From the NCBI GenBank assembly GCA_030746555.1, contig JASLMK010000035.1, positions 1 through 39,760 on the forward strand: 39,760 bases of DNA, written 5' to 3'. The notes under the pieces were generated by a model that did not search any database, was not told the origin of the DNA, and worked only from the letters and a program-made list of their open reading frames with translations. The translations under genes and the position numbers were made by a program. This document shows positions 26,800 through 38,410 of the stretch, in pieces. This DNA is from Planctomycetota bacterium. Its GTDB lineage: Bacteria; Planctomycetota; UBA1135; GCA-002686595. The first letter of the stretch is position 1; each line of letters starts with the position of its first letter.

Positions 26800-29274
26800 A
26801 TGCCCGCAACGCCCAAACCCGACCTCTCGGCCGTCGACCGCCGAGTCAAGTGGAGCCTTCTGGCTCTGGGAGTCGTGCCCCTGGCCCTGGTCGGTGGGAT
26901 CTGGTGGCGCGGGAACGCCACCCCGCCCATGGGGGAGGACGCGGGCTTCAAGAACCTCCTGGTCGTGACCTTCGACACCACCCGCGCCGACCGGATCGGC
27001 TGCTACGGCTACCCCCCGGCCGGCACGGTGAACCTCGACCGCATGGCCCGTGAGGGCGTGCTCTTCGAGCGCTGCTTCAGCAGCGCGCCCATCACCCTCC
27101 CCTCGCACACTTCGATCCTCACGGGCAAGCAGCCCTTCCGTCACGGGGCGCGCAACAATGGCACGCACTTCGTACCCGAGGACGCCCAGACCCTGGCCGA
27201 GGTGCTCAGTGCCGAGGGCTTCGCGACCGGAGCCGTCATCAGTTCCTTCGTCCTCGACAGCCGCTTCGGCCTCGACCAGGGTTTCGACGTCTATGACGAC
27301 GACCTCACGAATGCCGAGCTCGCGCCCATGTTCATGTTCCGCGAGACGAAGGCCGACGACACGTCGCGCCGGGCGCGGGAGTTCCTCCAGGCACGCGCCA
27401 ACGAGCGCTGGTTCCTTTGGGTGCACTACTTCGATCCCCACGCGAACTACGCGCCACCCGAGGAGTTCGCCGCCCTGTGTCCCGGCCAGCCCTACGACGG
27501 CGAGATCGCCTACGCGGACGCCGGCCTGGGCGAGCTGCTCGCCCTGCTCGTCCAACGCGGGATGCTCGATGAAACGCTGGTGATGATGACCAGCGACCAC
27601 GGAGAGGCCTTCGGGGATCACGGGGAGACGACCCACGGGATCTTCGTGTACGACGCAACGACCCACGTGCCGTGGATCGCCATGCACCCCAAGCTCGCCC
27701 GCGGCAAGCGCCTGCGGGAGGTGACCAGCTCAATCGACCTGTTCCCGACTTCCTTGGAGCTGTTGGGAGTGGAGGCGCCGGAGCAGGTCGACGGGCGCTC
27801 CCTCGCGCGGGAGATGCTCGTGCCCGACGCCAGGCCCGAGCCCTCCTTCGCCTACTCCGAGTCGATGAACCCCCTCTACAACCACGGGTGGTCGGACCTG
27901 CGGACGATCCGCGACGAGCGCCACCGATACGTGCGCGCGCCCAGCGAGGAGCTCTACGACGTGATGCGCGACTCGCGCAATGAGCACAACCTCCTCGACG
28001 GCGGCGACCATCCGGCCGCGAGCGATGCACGCGCGATCCTCGAGCACCTGCTCGCCCCGGGTGAGGTCGACGTGCGCGGTGACGACATCAAGAGCATGGA
28101 CCCCGAGACGCGCGCGGCCCTCGCAGCGCTGGGCTACGTGTGGAGCTCCGAGGGCGAGCTCTCGTTGGAGCAGAGCGATCTTGCCGATCCCAAGGACCGG
28201 GTCCACACCTGGGAGAAGGCCCAATTCGCCAACCAGCTGCTGCGGCTGGGCCAGATCGAGGAGGCGGAGGCGGCATTGCGGCAGGTCATCGAAGAAGACC
28301 CCGGCGCGGTCCTGGGGCGCAGCGCCCTGGTCGGTGCCCTGATGCAGCAGAAGAAGTTCGAGGAGGCCTACGAGGTTCAGTTGGTCTCCGTCAGCCTACC
28401 GGGGGTGCGGACCGCGAGTTGGGTCCGCCTGGCCGAGCTCGAGCGCAGGATGGAGATGGAAGGCTGGGAGGCAAGGCTGGAGCGGGCCAAGGCACACGAT
28501 CCCGAGGATCCCCTGCCCTGGATCCGAGAAGCGGACTTCGCGGCGGATGACGGGGACGAAGAGCGTGCGAACGAGCTGTACCACAAGGCGCTCGAGATCG
28601 ACGAGCGCAGCGCGAAGGCCTGGGTGGGCATCGGCAACATGCACCACCAGCGAGGCGAGTCGGAGCTCGCCGTCAACGCATTCCGCAAGGCGGTAGAGGC
28701 CGACCCCGTGGCCATCGAGGCCCAGTACAACCTGGGGGTCGTCTACGACTCGATCAAGCGCCCCGCCCAAGCGGAGCGCGCGTACCTGCGGGCCCTGCGG
28801 ATCAAGTCCGATCACGTCCTCAGCCTTGTCAACCTCGGCAACGTCTATCAGAGAGTGGGCAAGCTGGAGGCAGCTGAGGAGCGCTACCGCGAAGCCCTCG
28901 GCCACAAGCCGGCTGACTACAGCGGCGTGTTCAACCTGGCCCTCTGCCTCAGGCGGCAGAGTCGGTTCGAGGAGTCCGCCAGGATGTTCGGCGAGGCGCT
29001 GGAGCTGCGTCCGGAGTCCACCGAAGCACAGCTCCTGCAGGTCGGAGCCCTGCGCCAGAACGGGGACCACGGCGAGGCGCTGGAGCTCGTCGAGGTGTTC
29101 CTCGAGCAGGAATCGGAGTCGATCCCCGGCCTGCTGCAGGCCTGCGCCCTGTCCCACGTGCTGGGCAAGGGCACCCCCGCCCGCGAGTACTTCGACCGAG
29201 CCCTGGCCATCGACCCCGAGCGGGTCCACAAGCGGGCGGAGCGGGACGAGTACTTGAGTTGGGCGCTGGAGTGA
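26800..29274 (+). CDS. Membrane-anchored sulfatase-superfamily protein with TPR tail
   Basis: 824 residues. One transmembrane helix at about 18-36, then an alkaline-phosphatase/sulfatase fold (45-440): LLVVTFDTTRADRIGCYGYP (metal Asp59), APIT99-LPSHTSILTG at the nucleophile loop, and MTSDHGEAFGDHGETTHG (metal loop). The nucleophile position has Thr99, not the Cys/Ser that becomes formylglycine, and the next conserved Arg is His103; a classical sulfatase reaction is therefore doubtful, and a phosphatase, phosphodiesterase or transferase activity is possible. Residues about 460-820 are some eight TPR repeats, for example AWVGIGNMHHQRGESELAVNAF. It converges with another such protein after 22 bases. 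Confidence 0.88.
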   Translation: MPATPKPDLSAVDRRVKWSLLALGVVPLALVGGIWWRGNATPPMGEDAGFKNLLVVTFDTTRADRIGCYGYPPAGTVNLDRMAREGVLFERCFSSAPITLPSHTSILTGKQPFRHGARNNGTHFVPEDAQTLAEVLSAEGFATGAVISSFVLDSRFGLDQGFDVYDDDLTNAELAPMFMFRETKADDTSRRAREFLQARANERWFLWVHYFDPHANYAPPEEFAALCPGQPYDGEIAYADAGLGELLALLVQRGMLDETLVMMTSDHGEAFGDHGETTHGIFVYDATTHVPWIAMHPKLARGKRLREVTSSIDLFPTSLELLGVEAPEQVDGRSLAREMLVPDARPEPSFAYSESMNPLYNHGWSDLRTIRDERHRYVRAPSEELYDVMRDSRNEHNLLDGGDHPAASDARAILEHLLAPGEVDVRGDDIKSMDPETRAALAALGYVWSSEGELSLEQSDLADPKDRVHTWEKAQFANQLLRLGQIEEAEAALRQVIEEDPGAVLGRSALVGALMQQKKFEEAYEVQLVSVSLPGVRTASWVRLAELERRMEMEGWEARLERAKAHDPEDPLPWIREADFAADDGDEERANELYHKALEIDERSAKAWVGIGNMHHQRGESELAVNAFRKAVEADPVAIEAQYNLGVVYDSIKRPAQAERAYLRALRIKSDHVLSLVNLGNVYQRVGKLEAAEERYREALGHKPADYSGVFNLALCLRRQSRFEESARMFGEALELRPESTEAQLLQVGALRQNGDHGEALELVEVFLEQESESIPGLLQACALSHVLGKGTPAREYFDRALAIDPERVHKRAERDEYLSWALE

Positions 29275-29296
29275 GCGCCGCGCCGGCCGACTCCCT

Positions 29297-30805
29297 TCAG
29301 TCGAGGTAGCCCAGGGCCCGCAGCTTGGCCTCGACGTCGGCTGACATCGCAGCCTCCTCGCCCGAGTGGATGCGGCGGGCGACCTCGCGAGCGGCCGCCT
29401 CGAAGCGCGGCCGCCAAGCCCCGACGGCGCGCTCGAGGTCGGCGAGGTGCTCCGCGTCGGACGACGGCGGGTCAGCCAGAACATTGCGGGCCTCGCGAGG
29501 ATCCAAGCGCAGGTCGAAGAGCTCGTCGGCCTGGTCGTTGGTGTAGACGATGCGCTTGTGGGACGCCGAGCGCACCGCCAGGACCGCCCGGTCGAGGTGC
29601 GGCGCTCGCTCGTGGAGCTTCTGCTTGACGGCCGTGACGCCGAAGGGCTTGAGGAGCTCCGCGTAGGCGAACTCGCGCGCCTCGGCGAGGAAGTCGATCG
29701 TCTCGCACTGTGCGGGCCGTTCGATCCCCAGGAGCCCGCAGAGGGTCGGCAGCAAGTCGGCGTTTTGGATCAACTCCTCCCGGGAGCCGGTGATGCCGAC
29801 GGAGCTCGGCCACTTCACGATCCACGGGATGCGCAGCAGCTCGTCGTAGCAGACGAACTGGTGTCCGAGCACTCCGTGGCGGCCGACGCAGTCGCCGTGG
29901 TCCGCGGTGATGACCACCAGGGTCTCGTCCCAGCGCGGCGAGCGTGCCAGGTCATCCAGCAAGCTCCCGAGCAGCTCGTCCATGTAGGCGATGCAGCCGT
30001 CGTAGAGCCCGTGGAGGATCGCGAAGTCCTCCTCGCTCATGTCGACCAGTCCCACCGCGTGCGGGTTGGGGCGCTGGTTGATCGCTGCGAAGTTGCGCCC
30101 GCGCAGCTCGCGCGGGACGAAGCGCTTGCGGAATCGGTGGGGCGGCCGGTACTCGCCGTGGGTCTCCATCACGTGGGCGTAGACGAAGCGCGGTCGCTCG
30201 TCCTCCTCCGCCCAGATCGCGCGAACACGGTCGAAGCAACTCGCCGCGCCGTCGTCGTGCCACCCGCTCATCCACCAGGCCAGGCGCGCGCGCAGGCGGC
30301 GCTGGCGGTGCATGCGTGCCTCCGCCTCGAGATCGAGGTCGTGGTCGATGCGCTCGAACCCCTCGCCCGCGCCCTCCGGCGCGGCAGGCGCGGACGGGCG
30401 CAGGGCCGACAGGGCGCGCCGCCACGCCGGAGCAGGTGCTTCGAATTCCTCGGCGAACCCGCGGTCGAGGCCGCTGAACTCCGAGACGTAGGGCACCTCC
30501 CCCATCACCTTGGCCGTCCGGTAGCCCTCGCGGGCGAGGAGCTCGGGCAGGCTCGCGGTCTCGGCCGGCAGGCGATCGCCGTCGACGACCAGGCGGTGGG
30601 TCGACGGGTAGGTCCCTGTGAACAGGCTCGCCGTGCTCGGCAGGGTCCAAGTGGCGGTCGAGATGCAGCTCTCGTACACGGCGAGACCGTCCGCCAGGCG
30701 CTCGAGGTTGGGCGTCGTCGGCCGCTCGTAGCCGTAGACCGAGAGGTTCTCCGCTCGCGCCGCGTCGAGCACGATGAAGAGGATGTCGGGGTGGACGGGA
30801 GCCAT
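29297..30805 (-). CDS. Sulfatase-superfamily protein, threonine-type, no TPR
   Basis: 502 residues from ATG 30805. Sulfatase/alkaline-phosphatase fold: [20 protein letters not shown] (metal Asp14, Arg17), the nucleophile loop ATW-T54[19 protein letters not shown], and [19 protein letters not shown]. As in the neighbouring protein, the nucleophile site is Thr54 and the usual Arg is replaced (Thr58), so it should not carry formylglycine. No signal peptide or TPR is seen, so it may be cytoplasmic. The open frame extends upstream to 30985 but the conserved fold starts at [11 protein letters not shown]. Possible roles are phosphoester hydrolysis or transfer. Confidence 0.88.
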   Translation of the reverse strand: MAPVHPDILFIVLDAARAENLSVYGYERPTTPNLERLADGLAVYESCISTATWTLPSTASLFTGTYPSTHRLVVDGDRLPAETASLPELLAREGYRTAKVMGEVPYVSEFSGLDRGFAEEFEAPAPAWRRALSALRPSAPAAPEGAGEGFERIDHDLDLEAEARMHRQRRLRARLAWWMSGWHDDGAASCFDRVRAIWAEEDERPRFVYAHVMETHGEYRPPHRFRKRFVPRELRGRNFAAINQRPNPHAVGLVDMSEEDFAILHGLYDGCIAYMDELLGSLLDDLARSPRWDETLVVITADHGDCVGRHGVLGHQFVCYDELLRIPWIVKWPSSVGITGSREELIQNADLLPTLCGLLGIERPAQCETIDFLAEAREFAYAELLKPFGVTAVKQKLHERAPHLDRAVLAVRSASHKRIVYTNDQADELFDLRLDPREARNVLADPPSSDAEHLADLERAVGAWRPRFEAAAREVARRIHSGEEAAMSADVEAKLRALGYLD

Positions 30806-31005
30806 GGCAGGGCCAAGAGAGCGGCTCAGTATCCCCGGCGCCTCTGGCCAAGCAAGGCTGTCACTGTGGCAGCCGTCCCTGCCGTTTTGGCGCATGGACC
30901 GCCATGAACCCCTCTGCGCGCCCGCTCCCGGCCGGTTTCCCCCTGGCATGTCCCTTGCTCTGCTCCCGCCGTACTCCCCACGCACCGGCAGGAAAAGGAG
31001 ACACC

Positions 31006-33561
<2,556 letters not shown>

Positions 33562-33598
33562 TCCCACCCCTCGCGGGGGGCGAGAAGTTCGCGCGCGG

Positions 33599-33639
33599 GG
33601 CGGCGAGGAGGGTTACCCTGCGTGGGTCGCCTCGCCGCC
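33599..33639 (+). promoter_or_regulatory. Inverted repeat ahead of thioredoxin-fold gene
   Basis: GGCGGCGAGG (33599-33608) and CCTCGCCGCC (33630-33639) are perfectly complementary, and the 21-base loop contains a smaller AGGG-TTA-CCCT hairpin. It ends 7 bases before the ATG, which has no Shine-Dalgarno, so it may control translation; as it lies 37 bases after clpB it could also end that transcript. Confidence 0.45.
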
Positions 33640-33646
33640 GCGGCCC

Positions 33647-34639
33647 ATGATCCGGATCCTCCCCAGTTCAGTCGTCCTCTCCCTGGCCGCGCTCACCCCC
33701 ATCCAGGGCGTCGGCCACAACGCGCCGTCGTTCGAGGCCGCAGGATGGGTGAACCACATCGGCGAGCGGCCGACGCTCCGCAGCCTGCGCGGACGTACCG
33801 TGCTGCTGCAGTTCTTCCGCAGCACCGAGCCGCCGGCAGGGGCAAACTGGCGGCTGCTGAAGAAGTTCCATCACGAGTACGCCGACAAGGGCCTGGTCGT
33901 GCTGGGCGTGACCGACGAAGACCACGAGGCGGTCGAGACCACCGTCGCCCAGCAGGGACTGCCCTTCCCGTGCGCCGTCGGCTCCGACGCCCGCGAGCGC
34001 TACGGCGTCGGCGCGAACTTCCATCAGGTCCTGATCGACCCCCGGGGCGAGATCTTCTGGACCGGGCCGACCAACGGCCTGTGGAACGGCAAGCTCCTCA
34101 AGGCCCTCAAGGGCGCCCAGCGCCTCGGCGACCTCGGTCCGCTCTCTCTGCACCTCGAGCCGGCGGCAGCCTCGCGCCTGAAGAAGGTCGTCACCGACGC
34201 GGCCAAGGGCGAGCTCGCCAAGGCCCTTGGGAAGGCCCGTCAGATCGCGGAGGACGAGCGCGTCCCCGCCGAGGACCGCGACGAGGCCCGCGCGCTCACC
34301 GAGCGCATCGAGGGCCACCTCGACGACCTCTCGGCGCAGATCGAGGACCACATCGCGCGGCGGGAGATGCTCCCGCCCCGGGCGGTGCTGGAGCTCGTCG
34401 CCAAGCAGTTCAAGGGAGCTCCCCGCGGCCTGCGGGCCGCCGAGCGCCTGACCGAGCTCGAGACCGACGAGCTGCTCGCGATGGAGGTCGCCGCCGCGGA
34501 GGTCTTCGAGCGCTACCGCAAGCTCCTGTGGACCCGCGGACCGTCCAAGACCCTCTCCCGCTTCCAGGATCTGATCGAGCGCTACCCCGACTCGCGCGCG
34601 GCCGAGAAGGCGCGCCGGGTCGTGGCCCTGGACTTCTGA
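33647..34639 (+). CDS. Secreted thioredoxin-fold protein lacking the redox cysteines
   Basis: 330 residues from ATG 33647. The N-terminus (IRILPSSVVLSLAALTPIQG) is a weak signal peptide. Residues 25-150 follow the AhpC/TSA-thioredoxin pattern: APSFEAAGWVN, TVLLQFFRSTEPP, VVLGVTDEDHEAV and VLIDPRGEIFW. Where C-x-x-C normally follows FF or FW, the sequence has S-T-E-P-P, and no paired cysteine replaces it; only one Cys (FPCAV) is obvious. A redox role is therefore unlikely, and a binding or scaffold role is inferred. The C-terminal 170 residues are helical and charged, with GPSKTLSRFQDLIERYPDS typical of similar planctomycete proteins. It converges with the next gene. Confidence 0.75.
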   Translation: MIRILPSSVVLSLAALTPIQGVGHNAPSFEAAGWVNHIGERPTLRSLRGRTVLLQFFRSTEPPAGANWRLLKKFHHEYADKGLVVLGVTDEDHEAVETTVAQQGLPFPCAVGSDARERYGVGANFHQVLIDPRGEIFWTGPTNGLWNGKLLKALKGAQRLGDLGPLSLHLEPAAASRLKKVVTDAAKGELAKALGKARQIAEDERVPAEDRDEARALTERIEGHLDDLSAQIEDHIARREMLPPRAVLELVAKQFKGAPRGLRAAERLTELETDELLAMEVAAAEVFERYRKLLWTRGPSKTLSRFQDLIERYPDSRAAEKARRVVALDF

Positions 34640-34659
34640 GAGAGCCGTGCACCGACGAC

Positions 34660-34675
34660 GGGGCGGCACCGCCCC
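34660..34675. terminator. Hairpin between convergent genes
   Basis: GGGGCG-GCAC-CGCCCC, a perfect 6-bp stem with a 4-base loop, 20 bases after the thioredoxin-fold gene stop. Works on either strand. No U-run. Confidence 0.4.
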
Positions 34676-34709
34676 AGGGGAGCGATGCCGCCCGATGTTC
34701 GAGCCCCGC

Positions 34710-34729
34710 GCCGCCGCGTCGGCGGCGGC
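34710..34729. terminator. Second hairpin between convergent genes
   Basis: GCCGCCG / CGGCGGC stem with a 6-base loop, 19 bases before the stop of the minus-strand gene that ends at 34749. With the hairpin at 34660 it makes a likely bidirectional termination zone; no poly-U follows. Confidence 0.4.
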
Positions 34730-34748
34730 AAGCGCTCGCTGTCCCGCC

Positions 34749-35738
34749 CTACCAGGTGATCGAGACGGCGTTCGACAGGTTGAAGCCGGCCCCGCAGGGA
34801 GTGCCGTTGGGGTTGCGATACCAGTACTGGTAGCACTTCGTGTCGCCGGCGTTCGCGCCCCCACCGGCCTGGATCCCGGAGATCGAGGCGTCTCCGTTGC
34901 CGTCGGGGAGGACGACTCCCAGGCGAATGACACCGCTCCCGCAGCAGCGCAGGCCGTCGCCGAACACGACGCCGTTGCCGCCGCCAATGCTGTTGTCACC
35001 CTGGAAGAACAGCCCGGGCTGGTTGGGGATCGCGTTGCCCGCGTCGAGGGTCCCGCCGGCGCCCGGCTGGGCGTGGAGGGTGCAGCCGTCGCCGGTGGAG
35101 TTGGCGCATCCACCGTTGGTGGCGTTGTTGCCACAGGGGCAGGGCGTCGCGGTGCCGTCACCGAAGCACTCCCCGGTTCCGAACCCGCCGCCGCCGCCGA
35201 AGTCGGCCTCCATGTCGTCCATCATCAGGAAGGCACCGCCGAACACGTTGCTGGGCACCTCGATGCGGCTGAAGCCCGCGCCTGAGTCGTCAGCCCAACC
35301 GTTCCAGGTCCACGTGCAGTCGGGCGGCGCCGTGATGACCGCCGAGCCCAGGAAGTTGTTCCCCGCGTCGTAGAAGTTCGCCGTGCCTCCTCCCGGCGCG
35401 CCGGCGTTCGTGCCGAAGTAGCCCCCGAAGCGGGAGACCGGTGTGTCGAAGGTGTACTCGTAGGCACCGCCGGCGCTGCCGGTGAAGTACGTCCCGCCGT
35501 GCTCCTGGATGAGGCACATGAAGCTCCAGGACCCGGTGATGTGGGCGCCGGCGGAGCCCGGTGTGCACAGATCAGCCTGGTTGTTGAAGACGCGCCCGAC
35601 GACGCAGGGATCGAAGGACCCCGGCTGCTGCGTCTCGAAACCGTCGGAGTCGGTGCCGGTGAAGGGCCCGATGGGGGTCTGGGCCGTGGCGAGGCCGCAA
35701 AGGCCGACGGAAGCGGCGAGAAGCAAGGGGGATCTCAT
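34749..35738 (-). CDS. Secreted protein with WYR-type C-terminal domain, paralogue A
   Basis: 329 residues from ATG 35738, after AGAGGAA. Signal peptide 1-19 (RSPLLLAASVGLCGLATA). The N-terminal about 170 residues form a beta-rich domain (IGPFTGTDSDGFETQ, LCTPGSAGAHITGSW, PVSRFGGYFGTN, TWNGWADDSGAGFSRIEV) shared with the gene at 35894. A Cys-rich, Gly/Asn-rich linker (CFGDGTATPCPCGNN) follows, then a C-terminal domain with FGDGLRCCGSG, RLGVVLPDG and YQYWYRNP...CGAGFNLSNA. Lectin-like or adhesive function is possible but not shown. Likely exported and disulfide-rich. Confidence 0.8.
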   Translation of the reverse strand: MRSPLLLAASVGLCGLATAQTPIGPFTGTDSDGFETQQPGSFDPCVVGRVFNNQADLCTPGSAGAHITGSWSFMCLIQEHGGTYFTGSAGGAYEYTFDTPVSRFGGYFGTNAGAPGGGTANFYDAGNNFLGSAVITAPPDCTWTWNGWADDSGAGFSRIEVPSNVFGGAFLMMDDMEADFGGGGGFGTGECFGDGTATPCPCGNNATNGGCANSTGDGCTLHAQPGAGGTLDAGNAIPNQPGLFFQGDNSIGGGNGVVFGDGLRCCGSGVIRLGVVLPDGNGDASISGIQAGGGANAGDTKCYQYWYRNPNGTPCGAGFNLSNAVSITW

Positions 35739-35893
35739 GGTGGTTCCTCTGGAATCTGGAATCTCGGGGTTGGAGCGGGGCCTGCAGCGACCCGCGCACT
35801 TCGATTGTAGGGAGCGATGGGAATCCTGGGGGCGGGAGGGCACGGAAACAGGATCCGCGCCTCCCTTGAGCGCCCGTGCTGCACCGACCGCGC

Positions 35894-36913
35894 CTACCAG
35901 ACGAGCTCGTAGGCGTTGGAGGTGTTGAACCCGCTCCCGCACGGCGAGCTGGTCGGAGTCCGATACCAGAACTGGTAGATCCGTGCGCCGTCGCCGATCT
36001 CCACTCCACCTGCCGCCCCCACGCGCACCCCGGTCGAGTGGTCGCCCGCCGCATCGGTGAGTCCGGTCTCCACGCGCACGACGTCCCCGCCCGCGCAACG
36101 CAAGCCGTCGCCGAAGGGCACGCCCGCACCCAAGCCGCTGATTCTCGTGCCCTGGAAGTGCAGGCCGAACTGCCCGGGAGCGGCGCCCTGCGCATGCAGG
36201 ACGATCGAGTCGTCCAGGGTCGACCCGCTCGCCAAGAGCGAACACCCCGCGGGATTGGTGCCGCTGCCACAGCCACGGCCCTCGGCTCCCGGGTTCCCGC
36301 AAACGCCGCTCGGCCAGCCCGACGCGGCATCACAGGCGCACAGCACGGTTCCCGGCTGGGGCCCGTCGGCGTCGACCACGAGGTCGTCTAGCTGGACGTA
36401 GGCCCCGGTCTGCTCGTTGCCGACGATCTCGATGCGCGAGAAGCCCGCGCCCGAGTCGTCCATCCAACCGTTCCAGTGCCAACCGCAGTCGGCGGGGACG
36501 GTGGCGATCGCCGTCCCCAGGAGCGCGTCATTCTCGTCGAAGAAGCGCAGCGTCGCGCCGGGGATCCCCGAGTTGGTCGCGAACCAGGCACCGAAGCGGT
36601 GGACCGGGCTCACGAACGACAGGGCGGCGTGGCCGTAGGCGCTGCCGAAGAAGCGCGCGCCAGTGTGCTCGTCGACGGTGCAGACGTAGGTCCACCCGGT
36701 CGTGATCAGTGCGCCGGTGTGCCCGGGCGTGCACAGCTCACCGAATCCGCCGAACACGCCCTCGGGCACGCAGGCGTGGAAGCCCTGACTGGCCTGGGTC
36801 TCGAAGCCCTCCGCGTGGGTCCCGGAGAAGGGCCCGATCGGTTTCTGGGCGAGAGCCCAGGCGGGCGAGAGGAGAAGGAGGGTGAGCCCGAGGGCCCCGT
36901 TGGAGGTGCGCAT
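35894..36913 (-). CDS. Secreted protein with WYR-type C-terminal domain, paralogue B
   Basis: 339 residues from ATG 36913. Signal peptide 1-23 (LGLTLLLLSPAWALA end). The N-terminal domain matches paralogue A: IGPFSGTHAEGFETQ, LCTPGHTGALITTGW, PVHRFGAWFATNSG, WNGWMDDSGAGFSRIEI. A Cys-rich linker (CACDAASG, CGNPG, GCGSG) leads to the C-terminal domain with FGDGLRCAGGD, VETGLTDAAGD and YQFWYRTP...CGSGFNTSNA. The tandem genes (155-base gap, same strand) are an old duplication, moderately diverged. A 27-codon upstream extension is excluded because it has no signal-peptide character. Confidence 0.8.
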   Translation of the reverse strand: MRTSNGALGLTLLLLSPAWALAQKPIGPFSGTHAEGFETQASQGFHACVPEGVFGGFGELCTPGHTGALITTGWTYVCTVDEHTGARFFGSAYGHAALSFVSPVHRFGAWFATNSGIPGATLRFFDENDALLGTAIATVPADCGWHWNGWMDDSGAGFSRIEIVGNEQTGAYVQLDDLVVDADGPQPGTVLCACDAASGWPSGVCGNPGAEGRGCGSGTNPAGCSLLASGSTLDDSIVLHAQGAAPGQFGLHFQGTRISGLGAGVPFGDGLRCAGGDVVRVETGLTDAAGDHSTGVRVGAAGGVEIGDGARIYQFWYRTPTSSPCGSGFNTSNAYELVW

Positions 36914-37056
36914 GGTGCGGTTTCCCTGCCGGCGGTGAGCGGCGCCCGGCATCGTCGACCGGCGGTGGTCGACGGCGGGCGCACGCGGGAGCATCAGGGA
37001 AACCTACCCCCCGATCCGTGCTCGGGAGGACTTCGCGGCGACCGCGAACACGACGC

Positions 37057-37099
37057 CCGCGCGCGGGAGGCGGAAAGCTTTTCCGCCCACCCCGCGCGG
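37057..37099 (-). terminator. Long stem-loop after the transporter gene
   Basis: Arms GGCGGAAA (37069-37076) and TTTCCGCC (37080-37087) form an 8-bp stem with a 3-base loop, extended outwards by GGG/CCC and a further 7-bp stem (37057-37063 with 37093-37099) with small bulges. It lies about 40 bases beyond the transporter stop and probably ends the minus-strand operon. Nothing else is recognisable in 36914-37138. Confidence 0.6.
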
Positions 37100-37138
37100 C
37101 ACCGCGACGAGGCTGTCTGCGGCGTCGCCGCCGCCGGC

Positions 37139-38404
37139 TCAGCCCTCGCTCGCGCGCCCCGCCGGGTAGAAGACCAACAGCGCCACGAGGCAGGCCAGCG
37201 CACCCCACATCGGGACGCCGAACAGCTTCTCGTAGTCCTGGACGTCGCCTTCCTTCGCCCAGTCGGAGACCCAGCCGGCGATCTTGCTGCCGACGATCAC
37301 GCCGCAGCCGATGATGACCAGATTGAACAGGCTCTGGGCGCTGGCGCGGATGTCGGCGCCGCTCTCCTCGTCTACGACCATGAAGGCCACGAAGATGAAG
37401 CAACCGAAGCACAGACCGTGCAGTCCGATCCCGATCACCAACGTCGCCATCGTCGGCAATGGCAGCGCGTCCACGTGGGCGAAGAGCGCCATGCGCAGGG
37501 CGTAGGCCACCAAACCCACGGCCAGGAGGTGCTTGCGAGAGACGGTCTTGGCGACCAGGGGGATGGCGCCGATGACGAACAGCTCCGCCATCTGGCCGAT
37601 GGTCATCAAGCCGCCGCCGCCCAGGCCGAAGAGGGTCTGGAAGAAGGCGGGCGCCTCGGCCTGCTTCTCGCCCAAGAACGCCTCGGTGTGCACGAAGTAG
37701 AACTGGTGGATGCAGCTGACGGGGATCGCGAGCAGGAACAGGGTCGCCAGGGGATTGCGGCGCACCGCGCCCATGGCCGCGAAGGTGGCGCTGCGCTGCT
37801 CGCCTTCCGACGGCGGCGTGTGCGGCAGGAACAGGCAGTAGACCGCCATCCCGGCCCCGAGGATCGCGGACAGGCGGAACGCGTCCGCCTTGCCGGCGAC
37901 CGGATCGGCGGCGTGCACGTTGGCGAGCCAGTGGCCCATCAACAGGCCGACGACGATCCAGCCCAGGGTCCCCCACAGGCGCACGCGACCGAAGTCGCGG
38001 TCGCGGTCGGGCAGGTGGTGGAAGGCCAGTGAGTTGGTCAACGACAGGGTCGGGGCGTAGACGAGGCCGTAGAGCCCCGAGAAGACGAGGAACCCCGTGT
38101 AGGTCTCGATCGTGGCCAACTGCCAGATCAACAGCGCGCCGACGAGGTGGCTGGCGGCCAGGAACTTCTCGGTGGAGAAGTAGCGGTCGGCGACCTGGCC
38201 GGCGATGAAGGGGCCGACGATGGCCCCCACGGCTCCGATCGCGAACATGTCGCCGATCTCGGTGCCGTTCATGCCGCGGTGGCCCGACAGGAACGACCAC
38301 AGGAACGGCAGCCACGCTCCCCAGATTGCGTACTGCAGGAACATCATCCCCGACAGGCGGGTCATCAGGCTTCGTGACGGCAAGGGCGCGGCGGTGGTGT
38401 TCAT
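37139..38404 (-). CDS. MFS transporter, nucleoside:H+ symporter (Nuc_H_symport) type
   Basis: 421 residues with about 12 hydrophobic segments. The start MTRLSGMMFLQYAIWGAWLPFLWSFL and the loop DRYFSTEKFLAASH match the NupG/XapB-like family common in planctomycetes; a central cytoplasmic loop (LPHTPPSEGEQRS) divides the two six-helix halves. In this phylum such transporters often sit with sugar isomerase/epimerase and oxidoreductase genes, so the substrate may be a sugar derivative rather than a nucleoside (inference). The isomerase gene lies 6 bases upstream, so they are co-transcribed. Confidence 0.88.
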   Translation of the reverse strand: MNTTAAPLPSRSLMTRLSGMMFLQYAIWGAWLPFLWSFLSGHRGMNGTEIGDMFAIGAVGAIVGPFIAGQVADRYFSTEKFLAASHLVGALLIWQLATIETYTGFLVFSGLYGLVYAPTLSLTNSLAFHHLPDRDRDFGRVRLWGTLGWIVVGLLMGHWLANVHAADPVAGKADAFRLSAILGAGMAVYCLFLPHTPPSEGEQRSATFAAMGAVRRNPLATLFLLAIPVSCIHQFYFVHTEAFLGEKQAEAPAFFQTLFGLGGGGLMTIGQMAELFVIGAIPLVAKTVSRKHLLAVGLVAYALRMALFAHVDALPLPTMATLVIGIGLHGLCFGCFIFVAFMVVDEESGADIRASAQSLFNLVIIGCGVIVGSKIAGWVSDWAKEGDVQDYEKLFGVPMWGALACLVALLVFYPAGRASEG

Positions 38405-38410
38405 CGGTGT

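Noticed and set aside
30965..30999. A CTTGCT-16-CCCCAC heat-shock-like promoter ahead of clpB
   Set aside because: Only partial matches to CTTGAA and CCCCAT in a C-rich region; not better than chance.
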